From: Candidatus Kapaibacterium sp.
GTDB lineage: Bacteria; Bacteroidota; Ignavibacteria; Kapaibacteriales; Kapaibacteriaceae
NCBI GenBank assembly: GCA_030830285.1
Contig: JAURNF010000234.1
Location: forward strand, 1 to 10,806
Direction: 5' to 3'
Length of the DNA stretch: 10,806 bases
Shown here: piece by piece, positions 1 to 7,075 of the stretch
Layout of the letters: the number at the start of each line of letters is the position of its first letter
Position numbering within the stretch: position 1 is the stretch's first letter
Made by a program: the position numbers and the translations under genes
Notes under the pieces: model-generated
Told to the model about the DNA's origin: nothing
Database searches by the model: none
Seen by the model: the letters and a program-made list of their open reading frames with translations, nothing else

Positions 1-7
1 TAACGCT

Positions 8-1659
<1,652 letters not shown>

Positions 1660-1663
<4 letters not shown>

Positions 1664-1692
1664 CCAAACAGGTCACCAACACAGGACATAAT
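1660..1692 (+). promoter_or_regulatory. Possible promoter for the sigma factor cluster
   Basis: The roughly 105-base gap between hutU and the sigma factor gene is the longest gene-free stretch in the window and should hold the promoter of the plus-strand cluster. CATAAT at 1687-1692 matches the -10 consensus at five of six bases, and TTGACC at 1660-1665 resembles a -35 box. The spacer is 21 bases, longer than the usual 16-18, so this pair may be wrong. I see no clear Bacteroidetes-type TAnnTTTG element here. Low confidence. Confidence 0.2.
1661..1675. repeat. Short palindrome over the hutU stop codon
   Basis: TGACC and GGTCA form a perfect 5-bp inverted repeat around a 5-base AAACA spacer. 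The first three bases are the hutU stop codon. No T-run follows, so it is not a convincing intrinsic terminator. The symmetry resembles a half-site pair for a dimeric regulator, and it lies about 95 bases upstream of the sigma factor start. Five-bp arms can arise by chance, so an operator role is only a suggestion. Confidence 0.3.
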
Positions 1693-1700
1693 GGCATAAC

Positions 1701-1760
1701 TGCTACGACTTTTTAACAGTTCCTCTGACATTTCGGCAGAGATCAACCATTTCCGTAGCA
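1701..1760 (+). promoter_or_regulatory. Leader inverted repeat abutting the ribosome binding site
   Basis: TGCTACG at 1701-1707 pairs perfectly with CGTAGCA at 1754-1760. The last base of the right arm is the first base of the AGGAGG ribosome binding site. A smaller hairpin, CTCTG (1723-1727) with CAGAG (1737-1741), nests inside. Together they could fold the leader into a branched structure that limits ribosome access. The 46-base separation makes chance occurrence plausible; the position next to the binding site is what makes it notable. Confidence 0.3.
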
Positions 1761-1765
1761 GGAGG
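1760..1765 (+). promoter_or_regulatory. Strong ribosome binding site, sigma factor gene
   Basis: AGGAGG lies four bases before the ATG at 1770. It is one of only two near-consensus Shine-Dalgarno sequences at gene starts here (the other precedes the DUF2007-like gene), and it decides the start in favour of 1770 over the in-frame ATG at 1866. Confidence 0.7.
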
Positions 1766-1769
1766 TGCC

Positions 1770-2420
1770 ATGAAGGCAACAGAGTTCCGTCGTAAGACGG
1801 GTATCGCAACGCCACGTCCTCGTTGGACTGAACGTGGATTAATCACCACTGAGGGTAGTAGTGCCATGGATCTCGCATTGCAGATCGAACAGCTCTTCCG
1901 CACAGATCGGAAGAAGTATCTGGGCTTCATCCGCCAGCGGGTACGCAATCAGGAAGAAGCCGAAGACATTCTCCAGGATGTATTTGCCAACGTATTGGCT
2001 GCGTCGAAGGACGTAAATAAGCCGATCGACAATCTGGCATCTTGGGTATTCACATCGGTCCGTAACCGGATCATTGACTCGTACCGTAAGAAGCGCACAG
2101 ACAGCTTCGCAGATCTCGGAACCTCGGAGCAAAAAGACGAGGGTATGGATCACGTGGAGCGCTTCCTGGGCGACTTCTCGTACAACCCAGAAGAGGATCT
2201 TGTCCGCAAGACCATCTGGGAAGCCGTAGTCGCTGGACTCGAGGAGCTCCCAGCGGAACAAAAGTGGGTGTTCGTGAAAAATGAATTCGAGGGTGTTTCG
2301 TTTAGAGAGATGTCCGAGGAAACAGGTGTTAACATCAACACCCTCCTTGCTCGGAAACGCTACGCAGTTCTGTACCTTCGCAAGAAGCTCCAGGAGCTGT
2401 ACGACAACGTGAACGACTAA
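1770..2420 (+). CDS. ECF-type RNA polymerase sigma factor
   Basis: Alternative sigma factor that directs RNA polymerase to a specific promoter set. Sigma region 2 covers about residues 39-108, with the core-binding EDILQDVFANVL segment (65-76) and the -10-reading helix ending in RNRIIDSYRKKR. Sigma region 4 covers about 152-207, with the helix-turn-helix around VSFREMSEETGVNINTLLARK. An acidic linker (about 110-148) separates them, and region 3 is absent, as in ECF factors. The start at 1770 has AGGAGG at ideal distance. It adds a basic 32-residue N-terminal extension before the usual ECF beginning at MDLALQIEQLF; the ATG at 1866 is a second possible start. No classical anti-sigma factor (zinc-binding ASD or FecR-like) follows. 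Instead, 14 bases downstream, comes a small two-helix membrane protein and then mscL. Regulon unknown; envelope or osmotic stress is an inference from context. Confidence 0.93.
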   Translation: MKATEFRRKTGIATPRPRWTERGLITTEGSSAMDLALQIEQLFRTDRKKYLGFIRQRVRNQEEAEDILQDVFANVLAASKDVNKPIDNLASWVFTSVRNRIIDSYRKKRTDSFADLGTSEQKDEGMDHVERFLGDFSYNPEEDLVRKTIWEAVVAGLEELPAEQKWVFVKNEFEGVSFREMSEETGVNINTLLARKRYAVLYLRKKLQELYDNVND

Positions 2421-2434
2421 CCCTACGGAACCCC

Positions 2435-2785
2435 ATGTCGTTATTGACGACGAAACCAGCCCGCTCGATGATGTACGCAGTCAGCATCGGCGGGCTTCTT
2501 GTTTGCAATGGGTTCATGGTGATGTTGCTCTGGAACGACCTTCTGTCAGATGTTATTCAGCATGATCACCACCTGACATTCCTCGAAGGAACGGGCATCA
2601 CGGCATTCGCCTACGTCCTCGTGTTCGCTGTCAAGTATGGTCGTGCCACGGGAGTATCGCGTACACGCACTCGCACGCCTTCGGCAGCACAACGCTGTGC
2701 AGAGATGACGCCCGAACAGCGCAGCGCGCTTCGCAACGAACTTGTCCAATCATGTGGATGCTCGGAAACACAGACGAAGTCGTAA
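2435..2785 (+). CDS. Small two-helix membrane protein, function unknown
   Basis: I do not recognise this 116-residue protein. A basic N-terminus (TKPARS) precedes a hydrophobic helix at about 12-37. A short polar loop containing QHDHH (42-46) follows, then a second helix at about 49-68. The tail is basic (GRATGVSRTRTRT) and has three cysteines, Cys88, Cys107 and Cys109, the last two as CGC. By the positive-inside rule both ends lie in the cytoplasm and the His-rich loop outside. It sits 14 bases after the sigma factor and 9 before mscL, so it is almost surely co-transcribed with both. The position directly after an ECF sigma gene is where anti-sigma factors are often found, and the cytoplasmic Cys tail could bind metal or sense redox state, but no known anti-sigma motif is visible. 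That role is speculation. The end of its coding sequence forms a hairpin with the mscL leader. Confidence 0.8.
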   Translation: MSLLTTKPARSMMYAVSIGGLLVCNGFMVMLLWNDLLSDVIQHDHHLTFLEGTGITAFAYVLVFAVKYGRATGVSRTRTRTPSAAQRCAEMTPEQRSALRNELVQSCGCSETQTKS

Positions 2786-2793
2786 GTTTCCGA
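2762..2793 (+). promoter_or_regulatory. Stem-loop at the mscL translation start
   Basis: TCGGAAAC (2762-2769) pairs perfectly with GTTTCCGA (2786-2793), leaving a 16-base loop. In the loop GAC and GTC can also pair around GAA. The left arm is coding for the membrane protein, the loop holds its TAA stop (2783-2785), and the right arm ends one base before the mscL ATG at 2795. No Shine-Dalgarno sequence precedes mscL. The structure would hide the mscL start until a ribosome finishing the upstream gene opens it, a classic arrangement for translational coupling. The pairing is seen; the function is inferred. Confidence 0.45.
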
Positions 2794-2794
2794 C

Positions 2795-3205
2795 ATGAGT
2801 ATCACCACCGAATTCAAAGAGTTCGTCTCACGTGGAAACGTAGTCGACCTCGCCATCGGCGTCGTCATTGGCGGTGCCTTTGGTTCGATCTCCGCGTCGC
2901 TCGTCAATAACATCTTCATGCCACCCATTGGTTGGCTGTTGAGCGGCGCCAACTTCACCGACATTGCAACAACGATCAAGGCTGCCGGACCCGATGGTAA
3001 GGGGGCTGTTGTGATTGGTTGGGGCACGTTCATCCAATCAGTCATCAACTTCTTAATCGTCGCTGCGGTGATGTTTGGGGTGATAAAGGGGATGAACGCT
3101 GTACGGCGCAAGAACGAGGCTGCAGTGGAGCCCGCTGCGCCACCGGAGCCTTCAGAGGAGTTGCGGGTGCTACAAGAGATCCGCGACGCGCTTCGCACGA
3201 AATAA
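2795..3205 (+). CDS. mscL: Large-conductance mechanosensitive channel MscL
   Basis: Inner-membrane homopentameric channel that opens under membrane tension and vents solutes during hypo-osmotic shock. The 136-residue length matches E. coli MscL. The N-terminal amphipathic helix (ITTEFKEFVSRGN) leads into TM1 (about 17-45), whose gate residues Leu19, Gly22, Val23 and Gly26 align position for position with E. coli. The FMPPIGWLL end of TM1, a periplasmic loop (about 51-74), TM2 (about 75-100) and a charged C-terminal bundle helix (about 119-134) after a Pro/Ala linker complete the fold. The ATG at 2795 gives the canonical MSIxxEFxEF beginning. It is the third gene of a unit with the ECF sigma factor and the small membrane protein. 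It ends 5 bases from the stop of the converging methyltransferase gene, leaving no room for a dedicated terminator. Confidence 0.97.
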   Translation: MSITTEFKEFVSRGNVVDLAIGVVIGGAFGSISASLVNNIFMPPIGWLLSGANFTDIATTIKAAGPDGKGAVVIGWGTFIQSVINFLIVAAVMFGVIKGMNAVRRKNEAAVEPAAPPEPSEELRVLQEIRDALRTK

Positions 3206-3210
3206 CGCCA

Positions 3211-4392
3211 TCACTCAACGTCAAGCGCCTGAGCGTACACGGTCTGATGTGCATCACCGATGCGCATCATCATCACAACACCGGCGGGACCGCCTGGTGT
3301 GAACTGGAGCTGTGTTCGCAACTCTTCTGGGTTGCGATCCCAACCACGCTTTTTGAAGATTGTGGTCGGGCCCCACTGATAGTCGCGTATGGCTTGTTGG
3401 ATGCGCTTCACTGAGATTCCGTTCTCAATTGCACGCACGGTGTAACGGCTGTACCATTCCGATGGTTGCGGCACGTCGGTGCATGCGCCATAGGCAATGC
3501 GTGGATCCATCACGCCAATCCGATGTTCGGCAAAGAACTGTCCTACACACCCGCTGGCAATGATGGCATTGTGCGGCTCGACGATGTGTGTTGGCTGCAG
3601 ACACAATGCAGGCTCCCCTGCACCACGTGGCTCCCACACACTGCCGATGTCAACACGCGTGACGCGCGTACCTGTGCAGTGCGGCGATCGCCAGATGATG
3701 CGCTCGCGACACTCGCGACCAAAACCGATATACTCGTTTCCAGTAGCGTCAGTTTCAACACGGTCGCCCGGACCAACCTTGATGCCAACCACGCCCCGGT
3801 TAGGAATTGAACCAAGCGGTGGATCGTACGTAGCGGCTTCACGTGTGCGGGCCCCCTCACGTCTGCGCGATGGATCGGCCCAAACACCATCCACCATCGT
3901 AATGTCGATGTCTGCTGCGGGCCAGGCCGAAGCACGCACGTCCACATTGTGGAGTCCAGCGCGATAGAGGTTGCCCTGTGTGACTGCAGCTACAAGGGGA
4001 TCATGTTCGAGAGTGACAACTGACGTAGCCACGAGAGCCATTGCGGCGGCGTCTCTGCCTGCCCCAGTGCAGATCTCGAGCACTGACCGGCAATCGCGGA
4101 AGGGTCCAGCATGGTGCTCTGCGATCATCGGATGCGTGCACTGCTCGGCCATTGTTGACGTGAAGAGCCACCCCGTCCCCGCTTTGCCCAGACGGTCGGC
4201 GCGGAGCGTGCCCTGCGCAAGTTCGAGCAACAGCGTTGCATTGGCTGCGATGGTGGGGTTCGCAGATGCGCGCAGTGCAGACACCAGAGCCGGCGTGACG
4301 TGTCCGCCGGAAGCCGTTATACGGGCAGCAATCTCGTGAACATCGTTCACGACATCGGAGCTGCGGAGATAGTCGACTGGTACGTGCATCAT
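3211..4392 (-). CDS. Class I SAM-dependent methyltransferase, THUMP-like C-terminus
   Basis: Predicted cytosolic methyltransferase, probably acting on RNA, substrate unknown. Numbered from an upstream in-frame GTG at 4416: an alpha-helical N-terminal region (to about 105); the SAM-binding motif I VLEICTGAGRDAAAMA (112-127); the acidic motif TLEHDP (135-140); a motif IV-like WADPSRR (179-185); then VGIKVGPG and GRECRERIIW. A C-terminal THUMP-like domain (about 320-395) contains YTVRAIENGISVKRIQQAI and QFTPGGPAGVVMMM. This order matches the THUMP-like-domain methyltransferases widespread in Bacteroidota. I use the ATG at 4392 (MMHVPVDYL); the GTG at 4416 would add eight residues, and neither has a clear ribosome binding site. 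It is divergent from pckA and convergent with mscL, so it is a single-gene unit. The family call is good; the target is not known from sequence. Confidence 0.85.
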   Translation of the reverse strand: MMHVPVDYLRSSDVVNDVHEIAARITASGGHVTPALVSALRASANPTIAANATLLLELAQGTLRADRLGKAGTGWLFTSTMAEQCTHPMIAEHHAGPFRDCRSVLEICTGAGRDAAAMALVATSVVTLEHDPLVAAVTQGNLYRAGLHNVDVRASAWPAADIDITMVDGVWADPSRRREGARTREAATYDPPLGSIPNRGVVGIKVGPGDRVETDATGNEYIGFGRECRERIIWRSPHCTGTRVTRVDIGSVWEPRGAGEPALCLQPTHIVEPHNAIIASGCVGQFFAEHRIGVMDPRIAYGACTDVPQPSEWYSRYTVRAIENGISVKRIQQAIRDYQWGPTTIFKKRGWDRNPEELRTQLQFTPGGPAGVVMMMRIGDAHQTVYAQALDVE

Positions 4393-4416
4393 GTTTTCAC
4401 ACGCAATTTCGTCCAC

Positions 4417-4478
4417 GACAATGAAAACAGCGATATTTGCACAACTATTTGTCGATTTCGAATCTTCAAGGAACGATC
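4417..4478. promoter_or_regulatory. Divergent promoter region, methyltransferase / pckA
   Basis: About 62-86 bases separate the divergent starts, so both promoters must lie here or just inside the methyltransferase 5' end. Two TATTTG hexamers at 4434-4439 and 4446-4451, 12 bases apart, resemble the TTTG-ending -7 element of Bacteroidetes promoters without matching TAnnTTTG fully. A partial ribosome binding site AAGGA (4468-4472) precedes the pckA ATG. No confident -35 or operator is visible. Confidence 0.3.
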
Positions 4479-6074
4479 ATGAGCACGCGGATTGAAACCG
4501 TTTCAGCCCAATTGGCTGCAATGGGCATGCACAATCTCGGTGACATCAATTACAACCTTACTGCACCTGAGCTGTACGAGCACGCGCTAGCATACGAAGA
4601 GGGCATCCTCTCCGAGCATGGTGCACTCTGCGTGAACTCGGTGCCATACACTGGTCGTCGTGCAAATGACAAGTTCGTTGTTGAAGAAGCATCCAGCAAG
4701 GGCGACGTATGGTGGGGCAAGGTCAACAAGCCATTTACGGAAGAGAAGTTCAACGCACTCAAGACGCGCGTGTTTGCATACCTGCAAGGACGTGATGTGT
4801 ACGTGCAAGATCTGGTCGCCGGTGCCGATCCGAAGTATGCACTAAACGTGCGCTTTGTACAAGAAGAAGCATACCACTCACTCTTTGTACAGAACATGTT
4901 CATCAAGGCTGAAGAGTCGGCCCTTGAGAAGTTCCTTCCTGGCTTCACAGTAGTTACTGCGCCAGGCTTCAAGTCGATTCCTGAAATCGACGGAACACTG
5001 AGCGAAGTGTTCATCATCCTGAGCTTCGAGCAAAAGCTCGTGCTTATCGGTGGCACATCATATGCAGGCGAGAACAAGAAGTCAATCTTCACAGTCCTCA
5101 ACTACCTGATGCCAAAGCTCGGCGTGATGTCGATGCACTGCTCAGCGAATATCGGACCATCGGGCGACACCGCGCTGTTCTTCGGTCTGTCAGGCACAGG
5201 CAAGACAACGCTGTCAACAGATCCAGAGCGCGCACTTATCGGTGACGACGAGCACGGCTGGAGCAACGATGGCGTGTTCAACTACGAAGGTGGTTGCTAT
5301 GCGAAGGTGATCAACCTCAACGCGGAAGCCGAGCCAATCATCTTTGGTCTGACACGCACATTCGGCACGATCCTCGAGAATGTCGATATCGACGAAGACA
5401 CACGCGTGATCGACCTCGACTCGCAGGTGCATACCGAGAACACGCGTGCATCATACACACGCGAGAACATTCCGAACATCGCACCAGATAACCGCGGTGG
5501 ACATCCAAAGAACATCGTGTTCCTCACAGCAGATGCGTTCGGTGTTATGCCGCCGATTTCACGTCTCACACCAGAGCAAGCGATGTATCACTTCCTCAGT
5601 GGCTACACAGCGAAGGTTGCTGGAACAGAAGCAGGCGTGAAGGAACCATCAGCAACATTCTCAACATGCTTTGGTGCGCCGTTCATGGTACATCACCCAA
5701 GCGTGTATGCAAACTTGCTGCGTGACAAGATCAATGCACACGGTTCGAAGGTCTGGTTGGTAAATACGGGCTGGAGTGGTGGACCATACGGTGTTGGACA
5801 TCGTATGAAGATCAAGCACACGCGTGCCATGCTTCGTGCAGCGTTGAACGGTCAGCTCGAAAACGTTACGTTCGTCAAGGATGCGTTCTTCAATCTCGAA
5901 ATCCCAACATCGTGTCCAGACGTGCCGGAAGAAGTGCTCAACCCACGTAACACGTGGTCAGACACTGCCGCCTACGATAAGCAAGCGGCGCACCTCGTTG
6001 AGCTGTTCGAAGAGAACTTCAAGCAGTTCGCCGACAGTGTTGATGAAAAGGTTCGCAAGGCGATGAAGGGCTGA
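4479..6074 (+). CDS. pckA: Phosphoenolpyruvate carboxykinase (ATP)
   Basis: Catalyses oxaloacetate + ATP to phosphoenolpyruvate + CO2 + ADP, the entry step of gluconeogenesis. The 531-residue product is near the family length (E. coli 540) and aligns with a constant offset of 12 in the catalytic core. It shows the paired lysines Lys200-Lys201 in GENKKS, the P-loop GLSGTGKT at 236-243, the kinase-2 motif IGDDEHGW at 254-261, and the EGGCYAKVINL segment. The RGGHPKNIVFLTADAFGV block and the LSGYTAKVAGTE stretch diagnostic of the ATP-using class follow. The ATG at 4479 is preceded by AAGGA; an in-frame ATG at 4437 would add 14 residues unlike the family. Compared with hutU the gene favours A-ending codons such as ACA, CCA and TCA. 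It ends 33 bases before a strong terminator hairpin and stands alone as a transcription unit. Confidence 0.97.
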   Translation: MSTRIETVSAQLAAMGMHNLGDINYNLTAPELYEHALAYEEGILSEHGALCVNSVPYTGRRANDKFVVEEASSKGDVWWGKVNKPFTEEKFNALKTRVFAYLQGRDVYVQDLVAGADPKYALNVRFVQEEAYHSLFVQNMFIKAEESALEKFLPGFTVVTAPGFKSIPEIDGTLSEVFIILSFEQKLVLIGGTSYAGENKKSIFTVLNYLMPKLGVMSMHCSANIGPSGDTALFFGLSGTGKTTLSTDPERALIGDDEHGWSNDGVFNYEGGCYAKVINLNAEAEPIIFGLTRTFGTILENVDIDEDTRVIDLDSQVHTENTRASYTRENIPNIAPDNRGGHPKNIVFLTADAFGVMPPISRLTPEQAMYHFLSGYTAKVAGTEAGVKEPSATFSTCFGAPFMVHHPSVYANLLRDKINAHGSKVWLVNTGWSGGPYGVGHRMKIKHTRAMLRAALNGQLENVTFVKDAFFNLEIPTSCPDVPEEVLNPRNTWSDTAAYDKQAAHLVELFEENFKQFADSVDEKVRKAMKG

Positions 6075-6106
6075 TCGTCGATCACCCATCAATCAAGGAA
6101 TACAAC

Positions 6107-6146
6107 AACGCCCGCTTCGCAATACCTGCGAGCGGGCGTTCTTCGT
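6107..6146. terminator. Intrinsic terminator between pckA and the minus-strand cluster
   Basis: AACGCCCGCT (6107-6116) pairs perfectly with AGCGGGCGTT (6131-6140) around a 14-base segment in which CGC and GCG can extend the stem. CTTCGTTT follows on the plus strand and GTTGTTGTATT on the minus strand, so it can serve both converging units: pckA and the five-gene minus-strand run ending at 6164. The U-tracts are interrupted, but the stem is long and G+C-rich. Confidence 0.8.
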
Positions 6147-6163
6147 TTACAGTCAGGAATAGA

Positions 6164-6412
6164 TCACGTCGCCTCGAACTCATCGAGATCGATGTCTTCA
6201 TCAACGCCAAAGCTTGATGGAAGATCATCATCTGACATCGCGCGCGCTTCGAGGATTTCCTTCGCCTCTTCGAGGTCATCCTCAAACACAAGGATGCGGA
6301 ACCCATCAAGTTTGTGATCCTCAATCTTGTAGTCGATCCCAGCTTCTCGGAGTTGGGATCCTACAAGTTGCGCTTCCATTTCATGTTCGAATGTTGATAG
6401 ATGGATCATCAT
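6164..6412 (-). CDS. DUF2007-like small protein
   Basis: An 82-residue cytosolic protein. Residues 1-57 fit the DUF2007 / putative signal-transducing family: a short beta strand (MIHLSTFEHE), a helix (MEAQLVGSQLREAGID), YKIEDHKLDGFRILVFEDDLEEAKEIL, a ferredoxin-like alpha/beta unit. The tail (about 60-82) is strongly acidic (DDDLPSSFGVDEDIDLDEFEAT) and probably disordered. The molecular role of this family is not established; members are thought to be regulators or PII-like adaptors. The start has a strong ribosome binding site, GGGGAGG, six bases upstream. It is the last gene of the minus-strand run, 28 bases after the secreted protein gene and just before the terminator. The family call rests on the characteristic pattern and is moderately firm. 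Confidence 0.75.
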   Translation of the reverse strand: MMIHLSTFEHEMEAQLVGSQLREAGIDYKIEDHKLDGFRILVFEDDLEEAKEILEARAMSDDDLPSSFGVDEDIDLDEFEAT

Positions 6413-6418
6413 CTAAGA

Positions 6419-6425
6419 CCTCCCC
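6419..6425 (-). promoter_or_regulatory. Strong ribosome binding site, DUF2007-like gene
   Basis: GGGGAGG on the minus strand ends six bases before the ATG at 6412. It supports that start over the adjacent second ATG and suggests high, independent translation of the last gene in the run. Confidence 0.65.
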
Positions 6426-6440
6426 AGATGCTGTTCAGAA

Positions 6441-7064
6441 TCACTTCGCGTTTTGTTGGAACTTCTTCGCCTTCTCTGGATTTGCTTCCATCCACCTTTG
6501 CGCTTCACGACTCACTGTCTCGAACGTATACTTCTGGTGAGCTTCCTTAATGGTGGAAAGGGGCTTCTTGAACGACCAGACAATGATCCATGTGTCGCCA
6601 ACCATGCATTCGTCGTTCGTGTCCTTACCAGCCGGCTTCTCATCGGCCTTGTAGAGAATCTTGCAGAGGTTCTTGCGTGCTTCACGGGGCATCGGAGTGC
6701 TCCATTCGAAATACAGAATCGTACCGCCTTCCGGTCCGTCGAATGCATGTGCTTCCTTCCGCGATGGAGCACCGAACTCCGGTAGCACGGTTTCCCATGA
6801 ATTCCACAGCGAGGCCGCGGCCTTTGTCGCTGGCTTCACCTTGTCTGTAGCCTTTGCGCCTGCAGGAAACAGCGATGGCGACCAAATAAATGGCTGCAGT
6901 GGGATGTTGACTTCGCGATTGAACTTCGAAAAGTCATACCGTGTAACAACCGACTCAACCTTAGTTGTATACCCAGGAGGTGCCTTGAAGTTCGGTGCTT
7001 GCTGTGCCTGAGTCGAGATGGTGAGCAACAGTGCTGATGCAGCGAGACAAAGTGTAGTCTTCAT
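6441..7064 (-). CDS. Secreted protein of unknown function
   Basis: I do not recognise this 207-residue protein. It starts with a clear signal peptide: a lysine at residue 2, a hydrophobic core LCLAASALLLTI, and a likely cleavage after STQA (residue 20). No lipobox cysteine follows, so the mature protein should be soluble in the periplasm or beyond. The mature part mixes beta-prone and charged segments. Aromatic-rich stretches include FIWSPSLFP (59-67) and TILYFEWSTPMP (115-126). Two cysteines, Cys133 and Cys153, could form a disulfide. The C-terminus (EAHQKYTFETVSREAQRWME, then a Lys-rich tail) is helical. The ATG at 7064 is preceded by AAAGGA, which overlaps the TAA of ettA, so translation is probably coupled to ettA. 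No T9SS sorting domain is present. Function cannot be inferred from the neighbours. Confidence 0.85.
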   Translation of the reverse strand: MKTTLCLAASALLLTISTQAQQAPNFKAPPGYTTKVESVVTRYDFSKFNREVNIPLQPFIWSPSLFPAGAKATDKVKPATKAAASLWNSWETVLPEFGAPSRKEAHAFDGPEGGTILYFEWSTPMPREARKNLCKILYKADEKPAGKDTNDECMVGDTWIIVWSFKKPLSTIKEAHQKYTFETVSREAQRWMEANPEKAKKFQQNAK

Positions 7065-7075
7065 GATGAGTTCCT

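Noticed and set aside
2611..3198. A 195-codon open frame on the minus strand opposite mscL and the membrane protein gene
   Set aside because: It lies wholly opposite two well-supported genes, has low-complexity Ser/Thr/Arg-rich content without domains, and has no ribosome binding site.
4437..4478. Upstream ATG that would lengthen PckA by 14 residues
   Set aside because: The extra residues do not fit the family N-terminus, and the ATG at 4479 has an AAGGA upstream.
4550..5101. A 183-codon minus-strand open frame inside pckA
   Set aside because: It is fully antisense to a highly conserved enzyme, and its composition is a by-product of pckA codon use.
6973..6990. A plus-strand AGGAGGTGCC followed by TTGAAG, very similar to the sigma factor start region
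   Set aside because: It lies inside the minus-strand secreted protein gene and opens no plausible plus-strand gene; taken as coincidence.
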